Shown in pieces: positions 27,939 through 35,933 of a stretch of DNA of 64,000 nt. Position numbers and translations under genes: made by a program. The notes beneath the pieces were generated by a model. The model saw nothing but the letters and a program-made list of their open reading frames with translations. It was not told the DNA's origin and ran no database searches. Position 1 is the first letter of the stretch. Each line of letters begins with the position of its first letter. The stretch is from Gemmobacter lutimaris (lineage in GTDB: Bacteria; Pseudomonadota; Alphaproteobacteria; Rhodobacterales; Rhodobacteraceae), in assembly GCF_003570715.1 (NCBI RefSeq), contig NZ_QXXQ01000014.1:44258-108257 (forward strand), written 5' to 3'.

Positions 27939-28817
27939 ATGAAGGAGCGGGTAATGCAGGGCGATGTGCTGTGGCTGGGGTTGCACAAGACGGGCACCAC
28001 CTTTCTGCAAAAGTCGCTGGACCTGTCGCAACCCGCCCTGATCGCCGCCGGCATCGCCTGGGTCTCGCTGGACGAGTTCCGCCGGAAATGGACGCGGCCG
28101 CTGCTGCATGACGGCCATGACACGCCCCCTGCCCCGGCCGACCTGCCCCCCGGCCTGCGGCACCGGCTGGTGTTTGACGAAAACATCCCCGCGCTGGTGC
28201 AGCACGGGCTGAAGCCGCGCGGTTTCTACCCCCGTGCGGGCGAGCGGGCGCGGATCATTGCCGATCACCTGCGCCTGGAACGACCGCGGCTGGTTCTGGG
28301 TCTGCGCGGCTTTGCCAGCTTCGTGCCCTCGCTCTATTGCGAGACACTGAAATCCACGCCTTTCAAACCGTTCAGGGCCTTTCTGCGCCAACCGATCGAA
28401 GCGATGAGCTGGCTGCCGCTGATCGACCGGCTTCTGGCCGCCTTTCCGGGCAGCGACCTCCTGCTTTACCGCGCCGAGGATCTGCCGGGGCAGGAGGCGC
28501 GGCTTCTGTCCCGTGTGACCGGATTGCCGGAAAGCGCCTTCACCTTGCTGGGGGCACCGGAACGGGTGGGCTTTTCACAAGAGGCGGTGATGCGGCTGCA
28601 TGCCATGGCCGAGGCCGGGCCGGTCAGCCAGGCCGAGGTCCATCGTCTGGTGCGCGATCTGCCGCGCGGTCCGGGGCGGCCGGGCTTCATGCCATGGAGC
28701 GCGGGGGAAAAGGCGCTGCTGGACGCCGCCTATGCCCGCGATCTGGCCGAGGTGAAGGCACGCGCGGCGCGGCCCGACGGGCGGATGATCTGGCTGGATC
28801 TGGCGGTCCCGGCCTGA
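27939..28817 (+). CDS. Divergent sulfotransferase-like P-loop protein
   Basis: A 292-residue protein starting with a sulfotransferase 5'-phosphosulfate loop, LWLGLHKTGTTFLQKSL (residues 10-26). The second motif is degenerate: LVLGLRGFASFVPSLY near 110 fits the R-x6-S pattern loosely. The rest has no recognisable family signature. ATGs at 27939 and 27954 are both plausible; AAGGAG is 6 bases before the second. It lies between kpsM and the parS cluster and ends 7 bases before the first parS-like site. Sulfation of the exported polymer is inferred. Confidence 0.65.
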   Translation: MKERVMQGDVLWLGLHKTGTTFLQKSLDLSQPALIAAGIAWVSLDEFRRKWTRPLLHDGHDTPPAPADLPPGLRHRLVFDENIPALVQHGLKPRGFYPRAGERARIIADHLRLERPRLVLGLRGFASFVPSLYCETLKSTPFKPFRAFLRQPIEAMSWLPLIDRLLAAFPGSDLLLYRAEDLPGQEARLLSRVTGLPESAFTLLGAPERVGFSQEAVMRLHAMAEAGPVSQAEVHRLVRDLPRGPGRPGFMPWSAGEKALLDAAYARDLAEVKARAARPDGRMIWLDLAVPA

Positions 28818-28824
28818 CGCCCCC

Positions 28825-28869
28825 GTTTCGCGCGCGAAACAAACGACCCTGCCGTTTCGCATGCGAAAC
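28825..28869. promoter_or_regulatory. Pair of parS-like partition sites downstream of parB
   Basis: Two perfect 16-base palindromes, GTTTCGCGCGCGAAAC (28825-28840) and GTTTCGCATGCGAAAC (28854-28869), start 29 bases apart. The shared form GTTTCGCNNGCGAAAC resembles ParB-binding centromere palindromes of alphaproteobacterial replicons (chromosomal parS is TGTTTCACGTGAAACA). Two more copies lie at 30013 and 34116. They lie beside parB, so ParB loading is the likely role. Confidence 0.85.
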
Positions 28870-28872
28870 AGA

Positions 28873-28896
28873 AAGGCCCCGCGATTGCGGGGCCTT
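28873..28896. terminator. Bidirectional terminator between sulfotransferase-like gene and parB
   Basis: AAGGCCCCGC, loop GATT, GCGGGGCCTT: a perfect 10-base stem between convergent genes, followed by CCTTT on the plus strand and TCTGTTT on the minus strand. Confidence 0.75.
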
Positions 28897-28899
28897 CCT

Positions 28900-29937
28900 T
28901 TACATCCAGTCCTGCGCCTTCAGCCATTCCGCCAGCCGCGCCATCAAGGCGGCATCGGCCCTTGGCCCCTCCAGAACCACCTGCCCCCGGCGGGCCTTCA
29001 GCCGCAGGCCGGGAACAGGCTCAATCGTCTCTACAGGCGCAGTTAGAGCCTGTTTCTGCGGTGCGATGCCACGGGACAACCATGCCATTTCGGCACTGGC
29101 ATCGGCGGGGGGCTGTGCGGTCAGATCCGCGACAAGACGCGGGGCCAGCGCCGGGTCGGCCTCCAAAGCCTGCGCCAGCGCAAGGCCCAGCTTTTCGCTG
29201 ATCGCCTCGGGGAATTGCAGCGCACCATCCAGCCCGCGCACCACGATCAGGAAAGAGCCGATCTTGGATCGCCGCGCCCGCGGGACATTGCCGAAAAGGC
29301 CGCGCAGAGCCGATCTGTCATCGGGATAAACCCCGGCCTCCACCGCCTTGGCCACGATGCGGGCGCGTTCGTAGAAGGACAGGCCGACGCGCAGCTCGTT
29401 CTCCTCGACCATGGCGACATAGGCATCCGACGCCTGTTCCGGTTGCCGCAAAAGGGCAAGAACAGAGCCGTATTTCGCCACATCCCCGGTTTCCGCCAGA
29501 AGCTGCCGCAGCGCCTTCAGCCGCCGCCATCCAGAGATCAGCCCATAGCGATCCGGCCCCAGCGCCAGCACCTCGACCGGGGTCTGCTGGCCACGGACGC
29601 GCAGCGAGTCGACCAGAGCGGCCATTTCGTCACTGTCCAGCGTGATCCGGTCACGCATCAGGTGATCGGCCTGCACCTGATCCAGCGGCAAGGCCAGCAC
29701 CATGCGGCCGCTTTTGCGGGCCTTACGCAGCGCCTCGGCCATTTCCTCCATCGCGGCGGTGGCGGCGGCGGCGCCCGCCATATCGGCAATCGGCGCCGGG
29801 CGAACATAGGTGCCCGCATGGCCCTGCGGATAGCGGGTGAACATCGCCTTGGTTTCCAGATCGGGCGGCAGGTCGTGGGCGGTATCGTCAGAAAGGGCGG
29901 GTTCGCCAAAAGGGATCAGGCGTTTGCGTTTGGCCAT
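28900..29937 (-). CDS. parB: ParB-family plasmid partition protein
   Basis: A 345-residue centromere-binding partition protein. Residues about 80-175 form the ParB/Srx-type nuclease-like domain (VLALPLDQVQAD, LVDSLRVRGQQTPVEVLAL, YGLISGWRRLKALRQL; the GWRRxxAL motif binds CTP in the family). The helix-turn-helix region is about 185-260. GGAG lies 8 bases before the ATG. It should bind the GTTTCGCNNGCGAAAC sites around it and work with ParA, encoded 107 bases upstream in the same direction. Confidence 0.9.
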   Translation of the reverse strand: MAKRKRLIPFGEPALSDDTAHDLPPDLETKAMFTRYPQGHAGTYVRPAPIADMAGAAAATAAMEEMAEALRKARKSGRMVLALPLDQVQADHLMRDRITLDSDEMAALVDSLRVRGQQTPVEVLALGPDRYGLISGWRRLKALRQLLAETGDVAKYGSVLALLRQPEQASDAYVAMVEENELRVGLSFYERARIVAKAVEAGVYPDDRSALRGLFGNVPRARRSKIGSFLIVVRGLDGALQFPEAISEKLGLALAQALEADPALAPRLVADLTAQPPADASAEMAWLSRGIAPQKQALTAPVETIEPVPGLRLKARRGQVVLEGPRADAALMARLAEWLKAQDWM

Positions 29938-30012
29938 ATCTCAGCTCCGCTTGCGGGGAGGGCAGGGTAGGGCGGTGCGGCTGAAGAAGGCCCTAAACCG
30001 CCGTTCGACGGT

Positions 30013-30028
30013 GTTTCGCGCGCGAAAC
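30013..30028. promoter_or_regulatory. parS-like site between parA and parB
   Basis: GTTTCGCGCGCGAAAC, identical to the site at 28825, extended to an 18-base palindrome by flanking T and A. It lies in the 107-base gap between the parA stop and parB start, so bound ParB could also affect parB expression. Confidence 0.85.
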
Positions 30029-30044
30029 ATGTGGGAAGAAACCG

Positions 30045-31439
30045 TCACTGTGCGGCCTCTTGCGACTGTTCGATCTCATCCCGTCGCCAGGACCCCAGAA
30101 CCAGTGCCTTTACCGCGGCCCAGGTCTCGTCAAAGGTTTCGCGGCCACGGGCATAGGTTTCGCGGTTGAAGTCGCGGTAATCGGCCTCATAGATGCCGCG
30201 CACCTGTTCGCCCGCCTGCCCGATCAGCGCGGTGAACTCCTGCCGCTGCGGCGACAGGGTCTTTCCCATCCAGCCCTGGATCAGCGCCGCAAGCTCGGCT
30301 TGCTGGTTGCCATCGAAGCGGGTGACCAGCGCGCGCACGGCATCCCATTCGAAGCTGAGTTCCGGCCGCCCCAGTGCACGGGCGGCCATGTTCTCGCCCT
30401 CCTCGATGGAGTTGAAGGTGGAATGCAGCATGTCGAAGAAACGGCCGGTGGAATCGAATTCCAGAAACGAGGCGCCCATCGGCACCAGCAGGATATCGGC
30501 GGCGGCCAGACCATTGATCGTCAGATAGCCAAGCGCGGGCGGGGTATCGAGGAAGATGAGATCATATTGATCCAGCACCCCGTCGGCGGAAAGGCTTTCG
30601 GTCAGCGCATCCCACAGTTTCCAGCCACGCGACTGCATGCGCCAGACCGGGATCTGGAATTCCGCCCAGTAGAGGTTCAGCTGTGCCCCGATCAGGTCGA
30701 TGTTCGGCCAGTGGGTCTTCTGGATCAGGCTGTCGGCCTTTACGGTCAGCGCCTCGGTCAGTGTCTCGTCCAGCGGCACGGGGGCATCGCCGCGATCCAG
30801 ACGACGCTGGTTGTCGATGCGCAGATGCGCCGCATAATGACGCGCCAGCAGCGGGAAGACGGTCTGCCATTCATCGGCGACCCGGCCCCCGAAGATCGAG
30901 GTCATCGAGCCCTGACTGTCGAGGTCAATCACCAGCACCCGGTAGCCATCCAGCGCGGCTGACATCGCCAGATGCGCACAGGTCGAGGTCTTGCCGACGC
31001 CGCCCTTGAAATTGGCGACTGCCAGCATCTTGGCTGGCAGCCCTTTCGGCCGATAGGGCAGATAGGGTTTGGTCTTCGACCCTTCGGCGGCAAAGAAGGC
31101 GCGCAGGCGCAGCACCTCGTCCAGCGTGAACCATTTGGCCCCACCCTCGGTTTCCGAGGCGCCTTGCGGCAGGTCGGGGTTCTGTTTCAGCACGCGGCGG
31201 AAATGGGCCTGCGCGACCGGGATCAGATAGCGGGTGATTTCCCAGGTGGAGAACATCCGCAACTGCCGCCGCCCGCCGGCATCGAGGCCGCGCCCCGCCA
31301 GATCGTCGCGGCCGATCTCGCAGGCGCGGGCGATGGCGCCAAAGCCTTGGGTGGTTGTGGGGGCGCCAAGCGCGGCCATGGCTGCATCCGGATCGATGCC
31401 GAAATAGGGCGGAAGGGGGGTGCCTGCCTCGGGCTTCAT
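30045..31439 (-). CDS. parA: ParA-family partition ATPase
   Basis: A 464-residue ATPase that drives plasmid segregation. The deviant Walker A is NFKGGVGKTSTCAHLA (about 165-180), DLDSQGSM follows, and LIFLDTPPALGYLTING is the Walker B region. The N-terminal 110 residues contain a DNA-binding-type segment (MFSTWEITRYLIPVA; WFTLDEVLRLRAF), so it is a type Ia ParA, likely to repress its own promoter. The ATG has GAGG 5 bases upstream. A frame continuing back to 31946 would cross the iterons and was rejected. An inverted repeat around the -10 is the likely operator. Confidence 0.93.
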   Translation of the reverse strand: MKPEAGTPLPPYFGIDPDAAMAALGAPTTTQGFGAIARACEIGRDDLAGRGLDAGGRRQLRMFSTWEITRYLIPVAQAHFRRVLKQNPDLPQGASETEGGAKWFTLDEVLRLRAFFAAEGSKTKPYLPYRPKGLPAKMLAVANFKGGVGKTSTCAHLAMSAALDGYRVLVIDLDSQGSMTSIFGGRVADEWQTVFPLLARHYAAHLRIDNQRRLDRGDAPVPLDETLTEALTVKADSLIQKTHWPNIDLIGAQLNLYWAEFQIPVWRMQSRGWKLWDALTESLSADGVLDQYDLIFLDTPPALGYLTINGLAAADILLVPMGASFLEFDSTGRFFDMLHSTFNSIEEGENMAARALGRPELSFEWDAVRALVTRFDGNQQAELAALIQGWMGKTLSPQRQEFTALIGQAGEQVRGIYEADYRDFNRETYARGRETFDETWAAVKALVLGSWRRDEIEQSQEAAQ

Positions 31440-31451
31440 CTCTGCCTCATG

Positions 31452-31489
31452 TATGCTGTTTTCCGCAATATACCGAAAAACATAGCATA
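31452..31489 (-). promoter_or_regulatory. parA promoter with overlapping inverted repeat
   Basis: On the minus strand TATATT (31472-31467) makes a good -10, with a weak CTTCCA -35 17 bases upstream. It lies at the centre of an imperfect inverted repeat: TATGCTGTTTT (31452-31462) and AAAAACATAGCATA (31476-31489). A dyad centred on the -10 fits autorepression, as known for type Ia ParA proteins. Confidence 0.55.
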
Positions 31490-31714
31490 TGGAAGAAAAC
31501 TCGGCATGTGGATGAATTTTCGTAGCTGATTCTATGGTTTGGCAGCTCTGCTGCGTGAGGTTTAGGGATCTTTCCGAGGCTTCTGCGGCTTTGGCCTGAT
31601 CTTCATATGCGGTTTTTTTTGTTAGAGGGATGTTAAGGGATTCTGTTACGAATGCAGAGCCTTTTCTCCATCTTCCTGAATTTGCAGGAAGAAACCGTGG
31701 TTCTTGAGCTTTCG

Positions 31715-31780
31715 GCGACTCTGATCCCACGTTGGGGTGACTCTGATCCCCCGCTCGGGTGACTCTGATCCGCCATTCGC
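31715..31780 (+). repeat. Three 22-bp iterons
   Basis: Three head-to-tail units, each with the core GTGACTCTGATCC (first copy GCGACTCTGATCC), have cores at 31717, 31739 and 31761. The period is exactly 22 bases, two helical turns. Flanks are partly conserved (C-x-CG-x-T-x-GG). This spacing and position fit binding sites for the RepA initiator. Confidence 0.85.
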
Positions 31781-31796
31781 CGGGCTGGACGGGTGC

Positions 31797-31805
31797 TGTG
31801 GATAA
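31797..31805 (-). promoter_or_regulatory. DnaA box
   Basis: TGTGGATAA, the reverse complement of the consensus DnaA box TTATCCACA, lies 16 bases after the last iteron. Confidence 0.75.
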
Positions 31806-31828
31806 CTCTAGGCTGGGTGTCACTGAAA

Positions 31829-31846
31829 CCCCGATAAAAATCGGGG
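31829..31846. repeat. Hairpin upstream of repA
   Basis: CCCCGAT, loop AAAA, ATCGGGG: a perfect 7-base stem about 50 bases before the repA start. It could be a RepA operator, a leader hairpin controlling repA expression, or part of the melting region. Confidence 0.5.
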
Positions 31847-31894
31847 GCAGGATCGAGCAAAAAATCCCGCGACAGACGGGGCCAAGAGGCAGTG

Positions 31895-32938
31895 ATGGCA
31901 GGACAGGCGGTTGCGGGCAGGTTCCCCGCAAGGCAGGGCATTTCAAGACGCAAGTCCGAGCCGGCGGCGATCGGCGATCTGTTCGTCTGCGATGTGCTGG
32001 CGGCCAGTGCCAAGGATGACCTTGGCACCATGGAACATCCCATTTTCTCGCTGTCCACCAAACCCGACCTGCGGGTGCTGAGCTACGATCACAACGGCGC
32101 CTCGGTGCAGGTCACGCCCTCGGTGAAGGGGCGCGCCACGATCTTCGACAAGGACATCCTGATCTATTGCATCAGCCAGTTGATGGCGGGGCTGAACGCC
32201 GGGCGCGAGATCAGCCGCACCTTGCAGCTTAAGGCACATGACCTGCTGACCGCCACGCAGCGCGATACCGGCGGCGACAGCTATCTGCGGCTGCGCGAGG
32301 CTTTCGAGCGGCTGGCGGGCACCCGCATCACCACCAATATCGCCACCGGCGGCATCGAAAGCACCAGCGGCTTCGGCCTGATCGAAAGCTGGGAAATCCT
32401 GCGCAAGACGCGGGGCGGGCGGATGATCTCGGTCATGGTGACGCTGTCGGACTGGCTGTTCCGCGCGGTGCTGGCGCGTTCGGTGCTGACGCTGAGCCCT
32501 GATTATTTCGGGCTGCGCAAACCGCTGGAGCGACGGGTCTACGAACTGGCGCGCAAGCATTGCGGGCGGCAGCCGGAATGGCGCGTCTCGGTCGGAACGC
32601 TGCACAAGAAGGCGGGCTCGGCCGCGCCGGTGCGGGTGTTCCGCGCCGCGATCCGCAAGATGATCGAGGAGGCGGGCCTGCCCGATTACCGGATGGCGGA
32701 AGAGCCGGGCGACCTGATCCGCTTCACCCGCCAGGGCGTGATCGAGGAAGAGGCGCCCGCCGTTACCGCCCCGATGTTCGGTCCCGAGGTGCTGGAGGCC
32801 GCCCGTGCCCTTGCCCCCGGCGCCGATGTCTATGCGCTGGAGGCAGAGTGGCGCGCCTTCTGGGCCGATGCCGGGCGGCCGCAGTTGTCGGCGCCAGACA
32901 AGGCCTTCCTGGGCTGGGTGCGGGCGCGCCGGGGGTGA
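31895..32938 (+). CDS. repA: RPA-family plasmid replication initiator
   Basis: A 347-residue initiator of the RPA family used by one of the main roseobacter plasmid groups. Recognisable segments are MEHPIFSLSTKPDLRVLSYD, IFDKDILIYCISQLMAG and LSPDYFGLRKPLERRVYELA (winged-helix DNA-binding region), then GTLHKKAGSAAPVRVFRAAI. It should bind the iterons upstream and recruit DnaA/helicase. The ATG at 31895 follows AGAGG by 5 bases; a GTG one codon upstream is possible. Divergent from parA, as usual for this plasmid type. Confidence 0.9.
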   Translation: MAGQAVAGRFPARQGISRRKSEPAAIGDLFVCDVLAASAKDDLGTMEHPIFSLSTKPDLRVLSYDHNGASVQVTPSVKGRATIFDKDILIYCISQLMAGLNAGREISRTLQLKAHDLLTATQRDTGGDSYLRLREAFERLAGTRITTNIATGGIESTSGFGLIESWEILRKTRGGRMISVMVTLSDWLFRAVLARSVLTLSPDYFGLRKPLERRVYELARKHCGRQPEWRVSVGTLHKKAGSAAPVRVFRAAIRKMIEEAGLPDYRMAEEPGDLIRFTRQGVIEEEAPAVTAPMFGPEVLEAARALAPGADVYALEAEWRAFWADAGRPQLSAPDKAFLGWVRARRG

Positions 32939-32959
32939 TGGGGCGGAAGGGTTAACGAA

Positions 32960-32991
32960 AAACCCCTGTGGGCCCTGCGGCTTCGGGGTTT
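32960..32991 (+). terminator. Possible repA terminator
   Basis: AAACCCC and GGGGTTT bracket an 18-base GC-rich segment just after the repA stop. The outer stem is short; weak call. Confidence 0.35.
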
Positions 32992-33041
32992 GTCAGCCAG
33001 GGCGGTGAAGGATCGGGCGCGCAACCCGTCAGGAGCCGCCG

Positions 33042-34103
33042 ATGCCCGATACCACGCCCAATCTCGACCTGCCCTTTCTCTTGCCCGCGCAGGCGCAGAA
33101 ACACGTCACCCATAATGAGGCGCTGGAGCGGCTGGACCTGATCGTCCAGCTGACCCTGCAGCGCTTCGATGCCGAAAGCCCGCCCGCCGCGCCGCCCGAG
33201 GGCCGGATCTGGGCGCTGGGGCCAGCGCCGGGTGGCGACTGGGCGGGGCAGGCGGGGAAGCTCGCCACCTTTCTGGGCGGTGCCTGGACCTTCCTCGACC
33301 CGCGCGATGGCTGGCGGGCCTGGGGACTGGCCGAGGCGCAACTGCGGGTCTGGCGCGGCACCGCCTGGGAACAGCCGCCGCTCGATGATCTGCCGGGGGT
33401 AGGCATCGGCACCACGCATGACGGCACCAACCGGCTGGCCGTGGTGTCCCCCGCCACGCTCTTCAGCCATGCCGGCGCCGGGCATCAGGTGAAGGTGAAC
33501 AAGGCGGCGGCGGGTGACACCGCTTCGCTGCTGTTTCAGGACGGCTGGTCGGGACGGGCCGAGATGGGCCTGGCGGGAAGCGATGATTTCAGCGTGAAGG
33601 TCAGCGCCGATGGCAGCGCCTGGACCCAGGCGCTGCGTATCGCCCGCGCCAGCGGTGCGGCCGAGATGGCGGCGGGGCTGAAGATCGGCGGGCAGCTGGC
33701 CTTCCATCGCGGCAATGCGGTGGGCACGGTCGCCCAGGTGGCGGGCCTGCCGACCGGCGCGCTGGTCGAAAGCGGCAGCACGGCCAATGGCCGCTACATT
33801 CGCCATGCCGATGGCACCCAGATCTGCTGGAAAGAGGCGGTGATGGGCCAGTCGGTCGCGGCGGGCAGCTATGCAGAGCTGACCTGGGTCTATCCGATGC
33901 CCTTCGCGGCGGGCAGTGTGCCCTATCCGATGGTCGTCGCGCGCAGCTACAACGATGCCGCCGGGCGCCAGAATGCGGCGCGGTATCTGCGGGCGGTGGG
34001 CGGGGGCGGCAGCGCCAGTGCCGGGGCGGTCGGCGTGTTCAACGGCCATACGGCGGCGGTCTATGCCAATCTCGATGCGCTGGTGATCGGCCGCTGGACC
34101 TGA
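33042..34103 (+). CDS. DUF2793 phage/GTA tail-fibre-like protein
   Basis: A 353-residue protein. The first 115 residues are a DUF2793 domain (NLDLPFLLPAQAQKHVTHNE, then ALERLDLIVQL), found in Rhodobacterales phage and gene-transfer-agent tail-fibre proteins. The rest is Gly/Ala-rich beta structure (DGTNRLAVVSPATLFSHAG; YIRHADGTQICWKEAV; LTWVYPMPFAAG), like fibre tips. CAGGAG lies 6 bases before the ATG. It is alone, between repA and the spike genes, with no capsid, terminase or tail-tube gene nearby. Structural fibre function is inferred from the family. Confidence 0.75.
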   Translation: MPDTTPNLDLPFLLPAQAQKHVTHNEALERLDLIVQLTLQRFDAESPPAAPPEGRIWALGPAPGGDWAGQAGKLATFLGGAWTFLDPRDGWRAWGLAEAQLRVWRGTAWEQPPLDDLPGVGIGTTHDGTNRLAVVSPATLFSHAGAGHQVKVNKAAAGDTASLLFQDGWSGRAEMGLAGSDDFSVKVSADGSAWTQALRIARASGAAEMAAGLKIGGQLAFHRGNAVGTVAQVAGLPTGALVESGSTANGRYIRHADGTQICWKEAVMGQSVAAGSYAELTWVYPMPFAAGSVPYPMVVARSYNDAAGRQNAARYLRAVGGGGSASAGAVGVFNGHTAAVYANLDALVIGRWT

Positions 34104-34115
34104 TGCAGTGGGGAT

Positions 34116-34131
34116 GTTTCGCGTGCGAAAC
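34116..34131. promoter_or_regulatory. Fourth parS-like site, degenerate centre
   Basis: GTTTCGCGTGCGAAAC: both 7-base arms match the other three sites and only the central GT breaks the symmetry. It lies about 4 kb from the parB cluster, in the gap between the DUF2793 gene and the spike genes. Confidence 0.7.
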
Positions 34132-34152
34132 ACCCCCGACAGATGCAAGAAC

Positions 34153-34183
34153 CGGCCCCGGTGCATCCTCTGCGCCGGGGCCG
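34153..34183. terminator. Hairpin between convergent DUF2793 and spike genes
   Basis: CGGCCCCGG, 13-base loop, CCGGGGCCG. It separates two convergent units; no clear T-run. Confidence 0.45.
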
Positions 34184-34191
34184 ATCCGGTC

Positions 34192-34554
34192 TCAGACTTC
34201 CGTTCCGGTGGCGAGGCGGACCCCCAGCGCCTGCACCGCCACCTGCGGATCGTCGCCGATGATCGTGGCGATCCGGTCCGGGGCGGCGGGCAGGCCGGGG
34301 GTCAGCGCCGCCTGTGCCCGTGCCACCGCCGCCGGATCGGCCCCCCACCGGGGCGCGGGCAGGGGGCCGGTGGCAAGGGCGACAAACCCTTCGCCCACCA
34401 CTGCCGAAGCCAGGGCATAGCGGTTGCCCGCGTCATCCTGCCAGAGCGCCGCACCATAGGTCTGGCCATCCTCGGGGCCATAGCCCAGACACAGCGCCAG
34501 CTGGTTCGCATCCCCGATCAGCGCCTCGGGGCAGGCGATGGTGACGCGGATCAT
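34192..34554 (-). CDS. Small uncharacterised protein of the spike-gene operon
   Basis: A 120-residue protein I do not recognise (starts MIRVTIACPEALIGDANQLA). It has no signal peptide or membrane helix; alternating strands and a central GYGPEDGQTYGAALWQDDAG suggest a small beta-rich domain. Its ATG overlaps the stop of the 460-residue spike gene by ATGA, so the three leftward genes (spike base, spike fibre, this) form a tightly coupled operon. An assembly or accessory role in the same particle is the simplest reading. Confidence 0.65.
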   Translation of the reverse strand: MIRVTIACPEALIGDANQLALCLGYGPEDGQTYGAALWQDDAGNRYALASAVVGEGFVALATGPLPAPRWGADPAAVARAQAALTPGLPAAPDRIATIIGDDPQVAVQALGVRLATGTEV

Positions 34555-35933
34555 GGAAGGATCACGCCGCAACGGGCCGCCATCCAGGCTTCGGCGCGTG
34601 CCAGATCCGTTACCGACAGCAACTGGTTGACCACCAGCAGACCATAGAGTGTGCCCAGGAACGGTGCACCACCGCTGGCGGAGATGCCGATGCGCAGTGG
34701 GCGACTGGCATAGTCGCTACTGCCCTGATACCCAGTTGCGCTTGGCAGGTCGAGCCCGTTGAGGCGCGGGATCAGCGTATCGGTGCCGATCCTGGCCCGA
34801 TAGCTGCCTACCATGGTCAGCGGCCCGGCATATTGCGTATTGGTCGCCGCAATGCCGGCGCCGACATTCGATGTCCCACGCGAATAGGCCCAGCCGTAGC
34901 GATCCCATGTCCCGCCCGGGGCCCCGGGCAGGCCGACCGTCCAGGAGCCGTCGGAAGAGGCTAGGCCGTATTCGGCAATCACCCCCTTGGTCGCGTCTCC
35001 GAGCTTGCGAGCGGCATAGACCACGGTCATCGCGTCGCTACCCCAGATCAGCCCGGTCGTGGCCAGCCAATCGTCGATGCCGTCGAACCGCAGGCCCCAG
35101 ACATCGCCATGGCCAGCCTCGGTCACGTGATGAACAGACGTCGCCGCCTGATAGGGCGTTGGCGCTGCGCCGACCTCGATCTGTGGCGTGTCGATGTAAA
35201 GCCCGGAAACCCCATCGCCCTGATAGCCCGCCAACGTATCGGCGTAGGTAGTGTGGGCACGGATTTGCAGATCAACGCTGACCTCGGCGCTGGCCGGGGC
35301 GGATACCCAGCAGCGATAGAAGCCGTCGCCCAGCGGGATGGCCCCGCCGGAGGCGCCGGCCCGGATGATCGACGCGCCGTTGGTCAGGTCGAAGAACCCA
35401 GCCATGTTGCTGCCGAAGGCCGAGGCTGGCAGCAGCAGTTGCAGCACCGACCGCTCGGCGGCCTTCGCCACCACTGACAGGGTATAGGCTTTGCCCACCG
35501 TAGTTGTCAGGAAATATTGCAGGTAATGCGCGCGGTCTTCGGTGTTTTCGATCAGTTTGCTCATGGTCAGCGCACCACCGGCGCCGATAGCTGCCCCTGC
35601 CACCCCTGACGCCGCGATGCCGGACCATGGCGCGAAGGAGGTGGAGACCGGCAGCAACTGCCGCAATCCGCTGGCCGGATGCCGGGCCAGCGTCGGTCGT
35701 GCGTCGGCCGTGGCCTGACTGGCGTGATTGCCCCGGCCGCCCAGATCGTGGACCAGCCCGACCGGGTCGCCAGGGGCGATGGCGGGGATAGTGCCCGCTG
35801 CGTCCTGAAACAGCGCTGGCCGTTGGGACGGATCCAGCCAGAGACCGGAGGTGCCGGGCGGGAACAGCGCCCGGGGGCTCCAGGACGGGCCACGCAGGGC
35901 GCTCGCTGAAAGCGCAAGCCTGAAACTCAACAT
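34551..35933 (-). CDS. Head-spike/fibre-like protein with lectin-type fold
   Basis: A 460-residue protein. Residues about 25-75 have FPPGTSGLWLDPSQRPALF then VGLVHDLGGRGNHASQATAD, a start typical of large Rhodobacterales phage/GTA surface proteins. The remainder is beta-rich with WGLRFDGIDDWLATTG, YGLASSDGSWTVGLP and a final LARAEAWMAARCG, resembling a concanavalin/LamG-like domain. It follows the spike-base gene with a TGATG junction. In Rhodobacter capsulatus the equivalent gene pair builds GTA head spikes that bind host capsule. Binding of a polysaccharide is therefore inferred. Base composition is less GC-biased than in the flanking sugar genes. Confidence 0.68.
   Translation of the reverse strand: MLSFRLALSASALRGPSWSPRALFPPGTSGLWLDPSQRPALFQDAAGTIPAIAPGDPVGLVHDLGGRGNHASQATADARPTLARHPASGLRQLLPVSTSFAPWSGIAASGVAGAAIGAGGALTMSKLIENTEDRAHYLQYFLTTTVGKAYTLSVVAKAAERSVLQLLLPASAFGSNMAGFFDLTNGASIIRAGASGGAIPLGDGFYRCWVSAPASAEVSVDLQIRAHTTYADTLAGYQGDGVSGLYIDTPQIEVGAAPTPYQAATSVHHVTEAGHGDVWGLRFDGIDDWLATTGLIWGSDAMTVVYAARKLGDATKGVIAEYGLASSDGSWTVGLPGAPGGTWDRYGWAYSRGTSNVGAGIAATNTQYAGPLTMVGSYRARIGTDTLIPRLNGLDLPSATGYQGSSDYASRPLRIGISASGGAPFLGTLYGLLVVNQLLSVTDLARAEAWMAARCGVILP

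Larger units (their letters stand above)
31440..31894. other. Replication origin region between parA and repA
   Basis: A 455-base non-coding region between divergent parA and repA, distinctly AT-richer than its surroundings. It contains the parA promoter/operator, a run of eight T at 31614-31621, AT-rich segments at 31600-31660, three iterons, a DnaA box and a hairpin close to repA. The arrangement (iterons, DnaA box, AT-rich stretch next to the initiator gene) is that of an iteron-type plasmid origin. Confidence 0.8.

Noticed and set aside
31440..31946. N-terminal extension of parA back to 31946
   Set aside because: It would read through iterons, DnaA box and promoter; the residues have no ParA similarity, and the ATG at 31439 has GAGG correctly placed.
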